Notes: a model not told the origin generated them from the sequence alone. 64,000 bases of DNA from CAYMZZ01 sp047600605 (GCA_047600605.1 JASGKK010000002.1:1054001-1118000); one strand, 5' to 3'. Shown: positions 17,868 through 26,742, counted from the stretch's first letter. Numbers and translations are program-made.

Positions 17868-18763
17868 ACGGTTTGCAAAGTGGGTTTGTAGGAAGTTTCT
17901 CTGATAGTGGCCTGGTACGCATCCTGTATCTGTCGGGATACGGTCTCAGCCCATGGTTTGGTAAATGATATATCGTCAACAGATGCAATGCCTATTACTT
18001 CTGCAGCGGTACCGCAGAAGAAAGCAGCATCGGCTGTTTTTAATTCTTCCGGAGAACATTTTTTTTCTTCTACAGGAATACCTGCCTGCCTGCACAATTC
18101 AATTACAGTAGCACGTGTAATACCTGCGAGAATATGTCCGGGGGCAGGAGTGAAGAGTGTGCCATCTTTTTCGAAGAAGATATTGGCTCCCGGGGCTTCT
18201 GCAAGGTGTCCGTCCATGTCCAGCAAAAGTGCTTCATCGTATCCGCGGGCTTTGGCATCCTGGCTGGCCAGTATTGAGTTTACATAATGCCCGCCGGCTT
18301 TGGCATGAATATGAAAACCTTTTGGGTTGGGGCGCTGATAGGAAGATGTACCCACACGGAGCAAACGCTCACCCAGGAAAGGTTGCATTTCCCATGCCTG
18401 TATAGCAAGATGAGAGACCTCATTGCGCACGAAAGACATATTAGCCGGTGCATAGACTATGGGACGGATATATGCATCCGCGAGGTCATTGGCTTCCAGT
18501 ACTGCATAAGTAGCGTCAATCATTTCTTTTACAGACCAGTTGCAGGGCATGTTTAGTGCTGCGGCAGAAGCAAGCAGTCGTTCGTAATGTGCCACTGCTT
18601 TAAATATACGTGTAGCGCCGGCTGCAGTTTTATAAGAGCGGATGCCTTCGAATACGGAGTAGCCGTAATGAAGCGACTGGCTATAAAGGTCAATACGGGC
18701 ATCACTGGCATTTACCAGCTGGCCATCGAGCCACAGTTTAGTATGTTCTGAATAATAAGGCAT
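17864..18763 (-). CDS. ilvE: Branched-chain amino acid aminotransferase
   Basis: IlvE is a PLP class IV aminotransferase that makes valine, leucine and isoleucine from their 2-oxo acids with glutamate. I use the ATG at 18763 (MPYYSEHTKLWLDGQLV), giving 299 residues; a longer in-frame extension lacks conservation and would run towards the attenuator. SLHYGYSVFEGIRSY (about residue 30) and the PLP lysine in KAGGHYVNSILA (about 147-158) identify the family. It is the first structural gene behind the ilv leader peptide and attenuator, so the whole ilv operon is probably controlled here. Confidence 0.95.
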   Translation of the reverse strand: MPYYSEHTKLWLDGQLVNASDARIDLYSQSLHYGYSVFEGIRSYKTAAGATRIFKAVAHYERLLASAAALNMPCNWSVKEMIDATYAVLEANDLADAYIRPIVYAPANMSFVRNEVSHLAIQAWEMQPFLGERLLRVGTSSYQRPNPKGFHIHAKAGGHYVNSILASQDAKARGYDEALLLDMDGHLAEAPGANIFFEKDGTLFTPAPGHILAGITRATVIELCRQAGIPVEEKKCSPEELKTADAAFFCGTAAEVIGIASVDDISFTKPWAETVSRQIQDAYQATIRETSYKPTLQTV

Positions 18764-18819
18764 GTTGAATACATTTCTGTTTGTCAACAGCAAGCACCTG
18801 TACGTAAACAAGCGGGTAT

Positions 18820-18853
18820 AAAAACAAAAAACCCGCCTTTTGGGAGGCGGGTT
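18820..18853 (-). terminator. Transcription attenuator in front of ilvE
   Basis: Read on the minus strand, ACCCGCCT (from 18852) pairs with AGGCGGGT (to 18831) around a 6-base loop, an 8-bp GC-rich stem, and TTTTTTGTTTTT follows. This is a strong intrinsic terminator, yet it lies in the leader between the BCAA-rich leader ORF and ilvE, on the strand of the operon. It would stop transcription before ilvE unless the stem is disrupted. Confidence 0.85.
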
Positions 18854-18895
18854 GCTGTATTTTGAATCAGTTGTTTACATACATGTACCACCTCC
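18843..18895 (-). promoter_or_regulatory. Predicted antiterminator pairing of the ilv leader
   Basis: On the minus strand the segment GGAGGTGG (18895-18888, within the leader ORF's GGG codons) can pair with CCGCCTCC (18850-18843) in the 5' arm of the attenuator. That gives 8 bp with one G-U wobble. Forming it prevents the terminator. A ribosome stalled at the Ile/Val codons just upstream would leave the first segment free, while a ribosome reaching the stop codon would cover it. The pairing was read by eye and no folding energy was calculated. Confidence 0.6.
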
Positions 18896-18979
18896 GTGCG
18901 TTGCAGGAATAATAATCACCACCACAATAATAATCGCAGCTACTAAACCAGTGATTGTATGTTTCTTTCCTGAATGCAT
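18875..18979 (-). CDS. ilv operon leader peptide (34 codons)
   Basis: A short ORF starts at ATG 18979 and ends at TAA 18875. The peptide contains LVAAIIIVVVIIIPA, nine consecutive Ile/Val codons (three ATT, three GTG, three ATT) plus a preceding Leu-Val, then THGGGTCM. E. coli's ilvGMEDA leader peptide has an analogous VVISVVVIIIPP run. The ORF ends 22 bases before the attenuator stem. Its expected role is to sense charged tRNA-Ile and tRNA-Val by ribosome stalling. Its composition, place and strand all fit; expression is not shown by the sequence. Confidence 0.85.
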   Translation of the reverse strand: MHSGKKHTITGLVAAIIIVVVIIIPATHGGGTCM

Positions 18980-19101
18980 GAAGCGTGTCTGTTATGTAAA
19001 TATACACCCGCCACTTCATTAAAAGAACTTGGTGTAGCTTTTTTTTCTAAAAAATCCGTAACCAGCTACAAAAACGGATGATCGTACATATATATATCAG
19101 A

Positions 19102-20217
19102 TCAAATGATCGTTGACTTGCGCAACTCTATATTCTCCTGCTTTACTGAGCCGGGAATCTTACCACTTACATAGTCACTGATGAGTTCACCAATGGTGTT
19201 GGTGAAATAGAAATTAACCGGGTCGATATCTTTTGTAACGAATCCGTTCTGCAAAGTCCAGTTGACTGCTTCGCGGATCAGGTTAGCTTCTTCGGTGAGT
19301 TCAAAATGATCGAGCAGCATAGCGGCAGACAGAATAGAGCCAAGCGGGTTGGCAATATCTTTTCCCGCAGCCTGGGGATAGGAGCCATGGATCGGTTCAA
19401 ACAGCGCAACACTGCTACCGATAGAAGCGGAAGGGAGCAATCCGAGCGAACCACTGATCACACTGGCTTCATCGCTGATAATATCGCCAAACATATTTTC
19501 TGTAAGCACCACATCAAACTGGCGTGGATTGAGAATGATCTGCATGGCGGCATTGTCTACAAACAGAAAATCGAGTTCCACATCGGGATAATCGGTTGCT
19601 ATTTCTTTTACGACCTTTCTCCACAGCCGCGAGGTTTCCAGTACATTGGCTTTGTCAACAAGCGTGAGTTTCTTGCGGCGTTTGCGGGCGGCCTGAAAAG
19701 CCAGCTGGGCAATACGGGTGATTTCATCGGCACTGTATACGCAATCGTCAGAGGCCTGTGAGCCATCTGCACTCAATTCTTTTTTACCAAAATAAATACC
19801 ACCGGTCAGCTCACGGTAAATAATAAAATCAACGCCTTCGAGATTTTTTGCTTTCAGCGGCGACAGGTGCTGAAGGGCAGGGTAGGTGGTAACGGGGCGG
19901 ATGTTGGCAAACAGCTGCAGCGATTTGCGGAGTTTCAGCAGACCCTGTTCCGGCCGTACTTTAGCAGTAGGATCATTATCATATTTGGGATGACCGATTG
20001 CTCCGAATAAAATAGCATCACTTGACAGGCATATTTCCAGCGTTTTGTCCGGAAGGGGCTCTCCGGTTTTGTCTATAGCGTCTGCACCCATGAGGGCGTA
20101 TTCGTATTCAAACTGATGGTTGAATGATTCTGCTATGGCATTGAGTACACGGATTGACTGGCGGGTCACTTCGGGACCGATCCCATCTCCTTCTATTACG
20201 GCTATTTTCTTTTTCAT
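19102..20217 (-). CDS. leuB: 3-isopropylmalate dehydrogenase
   Basis: LeuB oxidises and decarboxylates 3-isopropylmalate with NAD+ to the leucine precursor 2-oxoisocaproate. EGDGIGPEV at the N-terminus, the substrate loop REQGLLKLRKSL-like stretch (RPEQGLLKLRKSLQ, about residue 88) and NMFGDIISDEASVISGSLG (about 238) define the family. At 371 residues it is slightly longer than average, with a charged tail. It is the last gene of leuA-leuC-leuD-leuB, 33 bases after leuD. The ilv leader starts about 120 bases downstream on the same strand. Confidence 0.96.
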   Translation of the reverse strand: MKKKIAVIEGDGIGPEVTRQSIRVLNAIAESFNHQFEYEYALMGADAIDKTGEPLPDKTLEICLSSDAILFGAIGHPKYDNDPTAKVRPEQGLLKLRKSLQLFANIRPVTTYPALQHLSPLKAKNLEGVDFIIYRELTGGIYFGKKELSADGSQASDDCVYSADEITRIAQLAFQAARKRRKKLTLVDKANVLETSRLWRKVVKEIATDYPDVELDFLFVDNAAMQIILNPRQFDVVLTENMFGDIISDEASVISGSLGLLPSASIGSSVALFEPIHGSYPQAAGKDIANPLGSILSAAMLLDHFELTEEANLIREAVNWTLQNGFVTKDIDPVNFYFTNTIGELISDYVSGKIPGSVKQENIELRKSTII

Positions 20218-20250
20218 CGTGAGGCTTTGTTTAGGCGGTACGGTTATTTA

Positions 20251-20853
20251 TCAGGCTTTTGCTGTTTGTGATTCAAATTCTTCTATCTCCGGCTTGATGC
20301 TGAGTAAGAAATCAATATCGTCGTAGCCGTTGACCAGGCATGTTTTTTTGTAACTGTTTATTTCAAATGACTGCGTGTTGCCGCTGCCGGCAATGCTGAT
20401 TGTCTGAGCCGGCAGATCCACTACTATTTCAGTAGCCGGATTGGCTTCTATGGCGGTAAACAATTGCTGCAGGTATTCTTCGCTTACGGTCACCGGCAGC
20501 AGAAAGTTATTGAGTGCGTTATTCTTAAAAATATCGGCAAAGAAGCTGGATACAACTACATCAAAACCGGCATCTTTGATAGCCCAGGCTGCATGCTCAC
20601 GGCTGGAACCGCAACCAAAGTTTTTGGCAGCCACCAGCACCTTGCCGTTATAGCGGGGATTGTTGAGTACGAAACCGGACTTGGGTTTGCTTTCGTCATC
20701 ATTCTCATAACGCCAATCGCGAAACAGGTTTTTGCCAAACCCATCGCGGCTGGTGGCTTTCAGAAAGCGGGCCGGAATGATCTGATCGGTGTCCACATTT
20801 TCCATGTTAAGTGGCACAGCTGATGAGGCTATTATATTGATCTGTTTGCTCAT
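20251..20853 (-). CDS. leuD: 3-isopropylmalate dehydratase, small subunit
   Basis: LeuD is the swivel-domain subunit that joins LeuC to isomerise 2- to 3-isopropylmalate. MENVDTDQIIPARFLK (about residue 17) and NFGCGSSREHAAWA (about 79) are the diagnostic motifs. At 200 residues it is of normal length. It starts 9 bases after leuC ends and leads into leuB after 33 bases, so the four leu genes form one transcription unit. Confidence 0.96.
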   Translation of the reverse strand: MSKQINIIASSAVPLNMENVDTDQIIPARFLKATSRDGFGKNLFRDWRYENDDESKPKSGFVLNNPRYNGKVLVAAKNFGCGSSREHAAWAIKDAGFDVVVSSFFADIFKNNALNNFLLPVTVSEEYLQQLFTAIEANPATEIVVDLPAQTISIAGSGNTQSFEINSYKKTCLVNGYDDIDFLLSIKPEIEEFESQTAKA

Positions 20854-20862
20854 GATGTCTGG

Positions 20863-22272
20863 TTAGTTGCTTTTGTAATAATCACGGATATCGCCTACTT
20901 CGCCGGTGATGGCAGCTACCGCTGCAGTAAGCGGACTGGCCAGGAAAGTGCGGGCATTGGGCCCCTGGCGTCCTTCAAAGTTTCTGTTGGAGGTGGAGAT
21001 ACAATATTTGCCGGCAGGAATTTTATCTTCATTCATACCCAGGCAGGCTGAGCAGCCGGGTTGACGCAGCATAAACCCTGCAGCTGCAAATACTTTATCT
21101 ATACCTTCTTCAATAGCCTGCTTTTCCACCTGCTTGCTGCCGGGTACAACCCATACTTCTACATTATCGGCTTTTTGTTTTCCTTTTACAAAGCTGGCCA
21201 CCATGCGCAGGTCTTCTATGCGCGAGTTGGTGCAACTGCCGATAAACACATAATCTACTTTGCGGCCTTTGATAGGAGAGCCAGGCTGCAGGCCCATATA
21301 GGCAAGCGATTTTTCGAACGATACCTTTTCCCGGTCTTCCACTTCATTCAATGCAGGTACATGACCGCTTACGCCAATACCCATACCGGGATTGGTGCCG
21401 TAGGTGATCATGGGCTCAATATCTTCTGCACGGATATTGATCTCTTTATCAAATACGGCATCGGCATCGGAGAACAGCGATTTCCAGTAACGGAGGCTTT
21501 CGTTCCAGTTTTCCCCTTTCGGGGCAAAGGGGCGTCCTTTGATGTATTCAATAGTAGTGGTGTCGGGAGCAATCATGCCGCAGCGTGCACCCATTTCGAT
21601 GCTCATATTACAGATGGTCATACGGGCCTCCATGCTGAGGGCGCGAATGGCGCTGCCGGCAAACTCTACGGCATAACCCGTGGCACCGCTTGCTGTAATA
21701 AGTGATAAAATATAGAGTACGATGTCTTTGCTGACAACACCTTCATTGAGAGTACCTTCAATATTAATACGCATCAGTTTGGGGCGGCTTTGCAGCAGAC
21801 ACTGCGTGGCCAGTACCATTTCTACTTCGCTGGTGCCTATACCAAAGGCAATACTGCCAAATGCACCATGGGTAGAAGTGTGGCTGTCGCCACATACAAT
21901 GGTCATACCAGGTTGGGTAAATCCAAGTTCGGGGCCAATCACGTGTACGATGCCCTGGTAAGGATGTCCCAGTCCATATAATTCAATGCCATGTTCGGCG
22001 CAGTTTTTCTTCAGTGCTTCTACCTGGCGGCGGGAGAGTTCTTCTTTAATAGGGAGGTGCTGATCAAGCGTGGGCACATTATGATCGGCGGTAGCCACTA
22101 CCTGTTGCGGACGAAATACTTTAATGCCTCTTTTATTGAGTCCGTTAAAAGCCTGCGGGCTGGTCACTTCATGAATGAAATGCTTATTGATATACAAAAC
22201 AGAGGGGCCGCCATCAATTGTTTTAACAACGTGGCGTTCCCAGATCTTTTCAAATAATGTTTTTCCTGCCAT
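20863..22272 (-). CDS. leuC: 3-isopropylmalate dehydratase, large subunit
   Basis: LeuC is an aconitase-family 4Fe-4S enzyme working with LeuD. Cluster-binding cysteines are in FIGSCTNSRIEDLR (about residue 350) and QPGCSACLGMN (about 409). CGDSHTSTHGAFGSIAFGIG (about 128) is the substrate-site signature. At 469 residues it matches the bacterial heterodimeric form. It follows leuA by 66 bases and precedes leuD by 9. Confidence 0.96.
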   Translation of the reverse strand: MAGKTLFEKIWERHVVKTIDGGPSVLYINKHFIHEVTSPQAFNGLNKRGIKVFRPQQVVATADHNVPTLDQHLPIKEELSRRQVEALKKNCAEHGIELYGLGHPYQGIVHVIGPELGFTQPGMTIVCGDSHTSTHGAFGSIAFGIGTSEVEMVLATQCLLQSRPKLMRINIEGTLNEGVVSKDIVLYILSLITASGATGYAVEFAGSAIRALSMEARMTICNMSIEMGARCGMIAPDTTTIEYIKGRPFAPKGENWNESLRYWKSLFSDADAVFDKEINIRAEDIEPMITYGTNPGMGIGVSGHVPALNEVEDREKVSFEKSLAYMGLQPGSPIKGRKVDYVFIGSCTNSRIEDLRMVASFVKGKQKADNVEVWVVPGSKQVEKQAIEEGIDKVFAAAGFMLRQPGCSACLGMNEDKIPAGKYCISTSNRNFEGRQGPNARTFLASPLTAAVAAITGEVGDIRDYYKSN

Positions 22273-22338
22273 AATCTTCTTATCATCGGCTGCCGGTAAG
22301 GCTGCCTGTAAAAACTTTGGTTTCGTTCAATCGTTGAT

Positions 22339-23511
22339 TCAGGCAGTAACTACTACAGCCTGATACTGGACAGCCAGTTCATGAAGATCTGTATCCTCCA
22401 CTTCTTTTTTGCTGTCGGCTACTTTCAGAAACGCTACATACAGCACATCCACATCGTTGCGGTTGAACTGATACCCCAGCAGATGCAGGCGATGAGCCAG
22501 TGCGGAGCGGCCGCTACGGGCGGTAAGTACGATTTTTGAACCATCAGCACCTACTTCTTCCGGAGCAATGATTTCATAAGTAAGTGCATCTTTGAGGAAT
22601 CCATCCTGGTGAATGCCCGAAGAGTGAGAAAAGGCGTTGCTGCCCACGATAGCCTTATTGGCCTGCACAGGCATACGCATGGTATCGGCTACGAGGCGGC
22701 TCAGCGGGTTGAGTTGTTTTGTATTGATACTGGTATGATAACCGAGGGTTTGCTGATGCTGTTTCAGGATCATGACCACTTCTTCGAGTGATGTGTTGCC
22801 AGCGCGCTCACCGAGGCCATTGATGGTACATTCGATCTGCCGTGCGCCATTGATCACACCGGCAATGGAATTGGCAGTAGCCAGGCCCAGGTCATTGTGG
22901 CAATGACAACTGAGGATGGCTTTGTCTACATTGGGTACATTGTTGATCAGGTAAGCGATCTTTTCACCATACTGATGAGGCAGGCAATAACCCGTAGTAT
23001 CTGGGATATTGACAACGGTAGCACCGGCTTTGATAACGGCCTCTACCACGCGGGCCAGGTATTCATTGTCGGTACGGCCGGCATCTTCGGCATAAAACTC
23101 CACATCATCTACAAAGTTTTTGGCCCATTTCACACACTGCACAGCACGCTGCAGGATCTCTTCGCGGGTAGAGTTGAATTTCGATTTGATATGATAATCG
23201 GAGGTGCCGATGCCGGTATGGATACGTGGGCGGCGGGCCGGTTTAAGAGCTGCTGCTGCCGTTTCAATGTCTTTCTGTACCGCACGGCTGAGGCCGCAAA
23301 CGGTTGCGTTTTTTATTACCCGCGATATTTCTGAAACAGACTCAAAATCGCCCGGCGATGAAATGGGGAAACCCGCTTCGATAATGTCAACGCCCAGCTC
23401 TTCGAGAGCCAGGGCCAGTTCAATTTTTTCTTTGGTATTCAATTTGCAACCAGGCACCTGCTCGCCATCGCGGAGCGTAGTGTCGAAGATGTAGATTTTT
23501 CCGTCGGCCAT
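22339..23511 (-). CDS. leuA: 2-isopropylmalate synthase, short form
   Basis: LeuA condenses acetyl-CoA with 2-oxoisovalerate, the committed step to leucine. TTLRDGEQVPGCKL (residues 10-23) with the metal-binding Asp, AILSCHCHNDLGLATANS with the metal-binding histidines, and NGLGERAGNTSLEEV are TIM-barrel signatures. At 390 residues it stops after the FSHSSGIHQDG linker and a short helical region. Longer LeuA proteins (about 500-560) carry a C-terminal allosteric leucine-binding domain, and here there is no room for a full one. Homocitrate or citramalate synthase is the alternative, but the leuCDB context favours LeuA. Confidence 0.93.
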   Translation of the reverse strand: MADGKIYIFDTTLRDGEQVPGCKLNTKEKIELALALEELGVDIIEAGFPISSPGDFESVSEISRVIKNATVCGLSRAVQKDIETAAAALKPARRPRIHTGIGTSDYHIKSKFNSTREEILQRAVQCVKWAKNFVDDVEFYAEDAGRTDNEYLARVVEAVIKAGATVVNIPDTTGYCLPHQYGEKIAYLINNVPNVDKAILSCHCHNDLGLATANSIAGVINGARQIECTINGLGERAGNTSLEEVVMILKQHQQTLGYHTSINTKQLNPLSRLVADTMRMPVQANKAIVGSNAFSHSSGIHQDGFLKDALTYEIIAPEEVGADGSKIVLTARSGRSALAHRLHLLGYQFNRNDVDVLYVAFLKVADSKKEVEDTDLHELAVQYQAVVVTA

Positions 23512-23529
23512 AATTTATCAATATATTGG

Positions 23530-23706
23530 AGTTGATAAAAATGCAGGCTGCTTATTTTTGCTTGCTTGCTATTTTATGGAACCATAAACAACCTGCAGAA
23601 CTAAATTAACCTCTCTTGGGGGGCGGGTAAAACCAAAATTGCCAGGGTTTTACACGATTAAAAATGGCAAAAAACGCCTGAAACCCTTTACAGACAAGGG
23701 TTTCAA
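23530..23706 (-). promoter_or_regulatory. Structured intergenic region upstream of leuA
   Basis: The 210-base divergent gap between leuA and the gene at 23722 holds three hairpins on the leuA strand. They are a 10-bp stem TGAAACCCTT/AAGGGTTTCA (23678-23705) followed four bases later by TTTTTT, a TTGCCA/TGGCAA stem followed by a T-rich stretch, and a GCAGG/CCTGC stem next to ATTTTTA about 30 bases before the start. AAGGGTTT of the first can also pair with AAACCCT in the second. I found no leucine-rich leader ORF. The region may be a leader with alternative folds; the promoters cannot be placed. Confidence 0.3.
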
Positions 23707-23721
23707 AATACAGGAATTACG

Positions 23722-25269
23722 ATGCCCAACCGTTCTACAGATGCTTTGTTTCAACTGGTAAAGTCGCTGGAAAAGAGTGAAAAACGCAATTTCAAGCTCT
23801 TTGTCAAGCGCAATTCAGCGTCGGAAGACCTCAAGATCATCCAGCTTTTTGATGCGCTGGATAAGATGGCCGATTATGATGAGGCTACCCTGCTCAAAAA
23901 GAATAAGGCTATCCGCAAACAACAGCTTTCCAATATGAAGGCCCATCTGTACAAACAGATACTGGCCAGCCTCCGTATTATCAAGGACGAGAATAATATT
24001 GATATCCAGCTGCATGAGCTGATGGATCATGCCCGTATTCTCTATAATAAAGGCCTCTACCTGCAGACCCTTAAAGCACTCAAGCAGTTTAAAGACCTGG
24101 CAAGGGAAAATAACCAGATCAGTTACCTGCAGCAGGCACTTTTCTTTGAAAAGAAAATAGAAGCCTTATACATTACCCGCAGCATGCAGCACCGGGCCGA
24201 TGAGCTGTGCCAGGAATCCGATAATGTCAATAACGCACTAACGATAGTTAACCGTCTGTCCAATCTTTCGCTGCAGCTGTACAGTTGGTATATTCAGCAT
24301 GGTCATGCCCGCAATGAGAAAGATATGCGCAGCATACAGGTGTTTTTTCAGATCAACCTGCCGTCCGAAGCCGGCCGTCTGACCGGTTTTTATGAGCGGC
24401 TCTACCTCTATCAGAGTTATTGCTGGTATGCATTTATCCGCCTTGATTTTCTTCAATACTATCGGTATTGTCAGAAATGGGTGGATCTTTTTGACACTAA
24501 TCCCGATATGCTGGCTGTAGAAACGGCCAGCTATATCAAAGCCATGCACAACCTGATGAGTGCTCACTTTGACCTGCTCAATTCAGATAAGCTTGCTGCT
24601 GATATCAAAAAGTTTGAACAGTTTGCACGTCACAAACTGGTAACCCAAAACGACAATAACCGCATTCTTACCTATCAGTACCTGTATACGGCACGTATCA
24701 ACCTGTATTTTTTGCAGGGCACTTTTGATAAAGGGCTCAAGATGGTTCCTTTTCTCGAAGACATGCTGAAGCAGTACGGTATTTACCTCGATACGCACCG
24801 GGTACTTGTATTTTACTATAAAATAGCCTGTCTCTATTTTGGCAGTGGTGATAATGAAAAGGCGATCGATTACCTCAACCGCATTATTAACCAGAAAGCC
24901 GATCTGCGTACCGACCTGCAGTGTTATGCCCGCCTGCTGCACCTGATCGCGCATTATGAACTCGGCAACTTTGATTTGCTCGAATACCTGATCAAATCGG
25001 TCTATCGCTATATGGCCAAGATGGAAAACCTGAGTAAGGTGGAAGAGGAGATGTTTGCTTTCCTTCGCCGTTCCTTTCATGTGGGTGCCCATGCCCTGAC
25101 TCCTGAATTTGAAAAACTACTGATAAAGCTTAAAAAGTATGAAGGCAATCCGCTCGAGACCCGCGCCTTCGCCTATCTTGATGTGATCTCCTGGCTCGAA
25201 AGCAAGATCCATAAAGTGAATGTGCAGGATGTGATCAGGGAGAAATATGCCAGGCAGAAAAAGAAATAA
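23722..25269 (+). CDS. Conserved hypothetical helical protein (TPR-like)
   Basis: This 515-residue cytoplasmic protein has no signal peptide and no membrane segment. The sequence is almost all helix-forming, with amphipathic repeats such as DNEKAIDYLNRIINQKADLRTDL that resemble tetratricopeptide repeats. The N-terminal LVKSLEKSEKRNFKLFVKR is strongly basic, and the C-terminal tail ends RQKKK. Similar proteins seem restricted to Bacteroidota in my recollection, with no known function. It is divergent from leuA and stands alone on the plus strand. TPR folds suggest protein-protein contacts, nothing more specific. Confidence 0.7.
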   Translation: MPNRSTDALFQLVKSLEKSEKRNFKLFVKRNSASEDLKIIQLFDALDKMADYDEATLLKKNKAIRKQQLSNMKAHLYKQILASLRIIKDENNIDIQLHELMDHARILYNKGLYLQTLKALKQFKDLARENNQISYLQQALFFEKKIEALYITRSMQHRADELCQESDNVNNALTIVNRLSNLSLQLYSWYIQHGHARNEKDMRSIQVFFQINLPSEAGRLTGFYERLYLYQSYCWYAFIRLDFLQYYRYCQKWVDLFDTNPDMLAVETASYIKAMHNLMSAHFDLLNSDKLAADIKKFEQFARHKLVTQNDNNRILTYQYLYTARINLYFLQGTFDKGLKMVPFLEDMLKQYGIYLDTHRVLVFYYKIACLYFGSGDNEKAIDYLNRIINQKADLRTDLQCYARLLHLIAHYELGNFDLLEYLIKSVYRYMAKMENLSKVEEEMFAFLRRSFHVGAHALTPEFEKLLIKLKKYEGNPLETRAFAYLDVISWLESKIHKVNVQDVIREKYARQKKK

Positions 25270-25440
25270 TGTGTTAATGTGCGGAATGTGCTGATATGCT
25301 AATGCAAGAAGGGGAGATTGATTTGAAGATTTGGTGATTTGAGAATTTGAAGATGGAGGAAGTGGCTGGTGGCCGGTGGACAGTGGCCGGTAGCCCTCTT
25401 TAAACCCTTTATACTCCTTATACCCTTTAAACTTTTAAAC
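25270..25440. repeat. Low-complexity intergenic repeat patch upstream of carA
   Basis: The 308-base stretch between the helical protein and carA begins with several simple-sequence families in a row. They are TGTGCTGATATGCTAATG-like sequence (25272-25303), GATTTGAAGATTTGG-like repeats (25317-25356), GTGGCCGGTGGACAGTGGCC (25370-25392) and TTTAAACCCTTTATACTCC-like units (25398-25440). The last is the inverse orientation of the GTATAAAGG repeats at 27.3, 28.7, 55.3 and 63.9 kb. I see no gene; the rest of the gap holds the carA promoter region. Confidence 0.6.
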
Positions 25441-25486
25441 CTTTGCCCGCCGTTGTGGATAATCTTTGCTGCTTTGTGAAATATTT

Positions 25487-25520
25487 TGGCCTCCGATGAA
25501 CTTTTTCCGTCTTACTTTTG
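25487..25520 (+). promoter_or_regulatory. Candidate Bacteroidota promoter for carA
   Basis: TACTTTTG (25513-25520) matches the Bacteroidota -7 consensus TAnnTTTG, with a TTTTG about 24 bases upstream as a possible -33 element. The spacing is a little longer than usual. It lies 58 bases before the chosen carA ATG. The in-frame TTG at 25518 overlaps the -7 box, which argues against it as the start codon. Confidence 0.4.
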
Positions 25521-25577
25521 CGCAATTTGTTCAACCAGAGCCTGGTGGTAAACCTGGCAAAAAAACTTCATAACTTA

Positions 25578-26684
25578 ATGACAGATAAACAATTACCCGC
25601 TGTATTGGTACTGGCTGATGGTACCGTGGCTCATGGCAAAGCATTTGGCGCTATCGGTACTACTACCGGCGAAATTTGTTTTAATACAGGCATGACCGGT
25701 TATCAGGAAGTATTTACCGACCCCAGCTATTATGGTCAGATCCTGATCATGAATACGGTGCACGTGGGTAACTATGGAGTAAAAGATGATGAGGTAGAGT
25801 CTGATAATGTAAAGATCCGTGGCCTCATTGGCCGCAATCTCGAAGAAGGTTATTCCCGCAAACTGGCCAAAGGCTCACTCGAAGATTACCTGAAAGCAAA
25901 CAATATCGTTTCTATCGAAGGCGTAGATACCCGCGCCCTGGTAGCGCATATCCGCACCAAAGGGGCGATGAACTGTATCATTTCTTCTGAGACCACGGAT
26001 GTGGAAGCGCTGAAAGCTCAACTGGCGCAGGTGCCTGACATGGATGGCTTGGAACTTGCCTCTCAGGTGAGCACGACCGAAGCTTATGAAATGGGCAACC
26101 CTGACTCAGACGTGCGTATTGCAGTAATGGATTATGGTGTAAAACAGCATATCCTGCAGTGCATGACAGATCGCGGGGCTTTTGTAAAAGTATTTCCCGC
26201 CAAAACGGCTCTCGCAACGGTGAACGCATTTAATCCGCATGGCTATTTTATTTCCAATGGCCCGGGCGATCCTTCGGCAATGGACTATGCGATCACAACG
26301 GTAAAAGAAATTCTGAAAGAAGAAAAACCTGTATTCGGAATCTGTCTCGGACATCAGTTGCTGGCTCTGGCCAACGATATCCCTACATTTAAAATGCACC
26401 ATGGTCACCGTGGGCTCAATCATCCGGTAAAAAACCTGGTGACTGGCCGTTCGGAGATCACCACGCAAAATCATGGTTTTGGTGTAGATCCGGAAGCAGT
26501 AAAGAAAGCGGATCATATTGAAATAACCCATGTCAACCTCAACGATCAGTCTATCGAAGGTATAAGGGTGAAGGGTAAACCTGCATTTTCTGTGCAGTAT
26601 CACCCCGAAAGCACACCCGGACCTCACGACAGCCGTTACCTGTTTGATCAGTTTATTGATCTGATCAGGCAACATAACAATTAA
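25578..26684 (+). CDS. carA: Carbamoyl phosphate synthase, small (glutaminase) subunit
   Basis: CarA hydrolyses glutamine and channels ammonia to CarB for carbamoyl phosphate, used in arginine and pyrimidine synthesis. The ATG at 25578 (MTDKQLPAVLVLADGT) gives 368 residues. The N-terminal domain has NTGMTGYQEVFTDPSY. The class I amidotransferase domain has the nucleophile in GICLGHQLLALA (about residue 258) and the His-Glu pair in VQYHPESTPGPHDS near the C-terminus. carB is not adjacent in this window, so the two subunits are unlinked here or lie elsewhere. Confidence 0.96.
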   Translation: MTDKQLPAVLVLADGTVAHGKAFGAIGTTTGEICFNTGMTGYQEVFTDPSYYGQILIMNTVHVGNYGVKDDEVESDNVKIRGLIGRNLEEGYSRKLAKGSLEDYLKANNIVSIEGVDTRALVAHIRTKGAMNCIISSETTDVEALKAQLAQVPDMDGLELASQVSTTEAYEMGNPDSDVRIAVMDYGVKQHILQCMTDRGAFVKVFPAKTALATVNAFNPHGYFISNGPGDPSAMDYAITTVKEILKEEKPVFGICLGHQLLALANDIPTFKMHHGHRGLNHPVKNLVTGRSEITTQNHGFGVDPEAVKKADHIEITHVNLNDQSIEGIRVKGKPAFSVQYHPESTPGPHDSRYLFDQFIDLIRQHNN

Positions 26685-26693
26685 GATGACTGA

Positions 26694-26730
26694 CTGTTGC
26701 CGGACGATGGTTTCGCAACAGCCAGTAAAA
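26694..26730 (+). terminator. Weak hairpin after carA
   Basis: CTGTTGC (26694-26700) pairs with GCAACAG (26715-26721), a 7-bp stem with a 14-base loop, then GTAAAAATATAAGG rather than a T-run. It is possibly a terminator or an mRNA 3' end; low certainty. Confidence 0.25.
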
Positions 26731-26742
26731 ATATAAGGTACT

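Noticed and set aside
18840..19022. Plus-strand 60-codon frame over the ilv leader
   Set aside because: It is opposite the BCAA leader ORF, overlaps the attenuator stem, and has no ribosome-site or family support.
23512..23721. Leucine-rich leader ORF for leuA
   Set aside because: The only ATG on that strand gives a three-residue peptide, and no Leu codon run exists.
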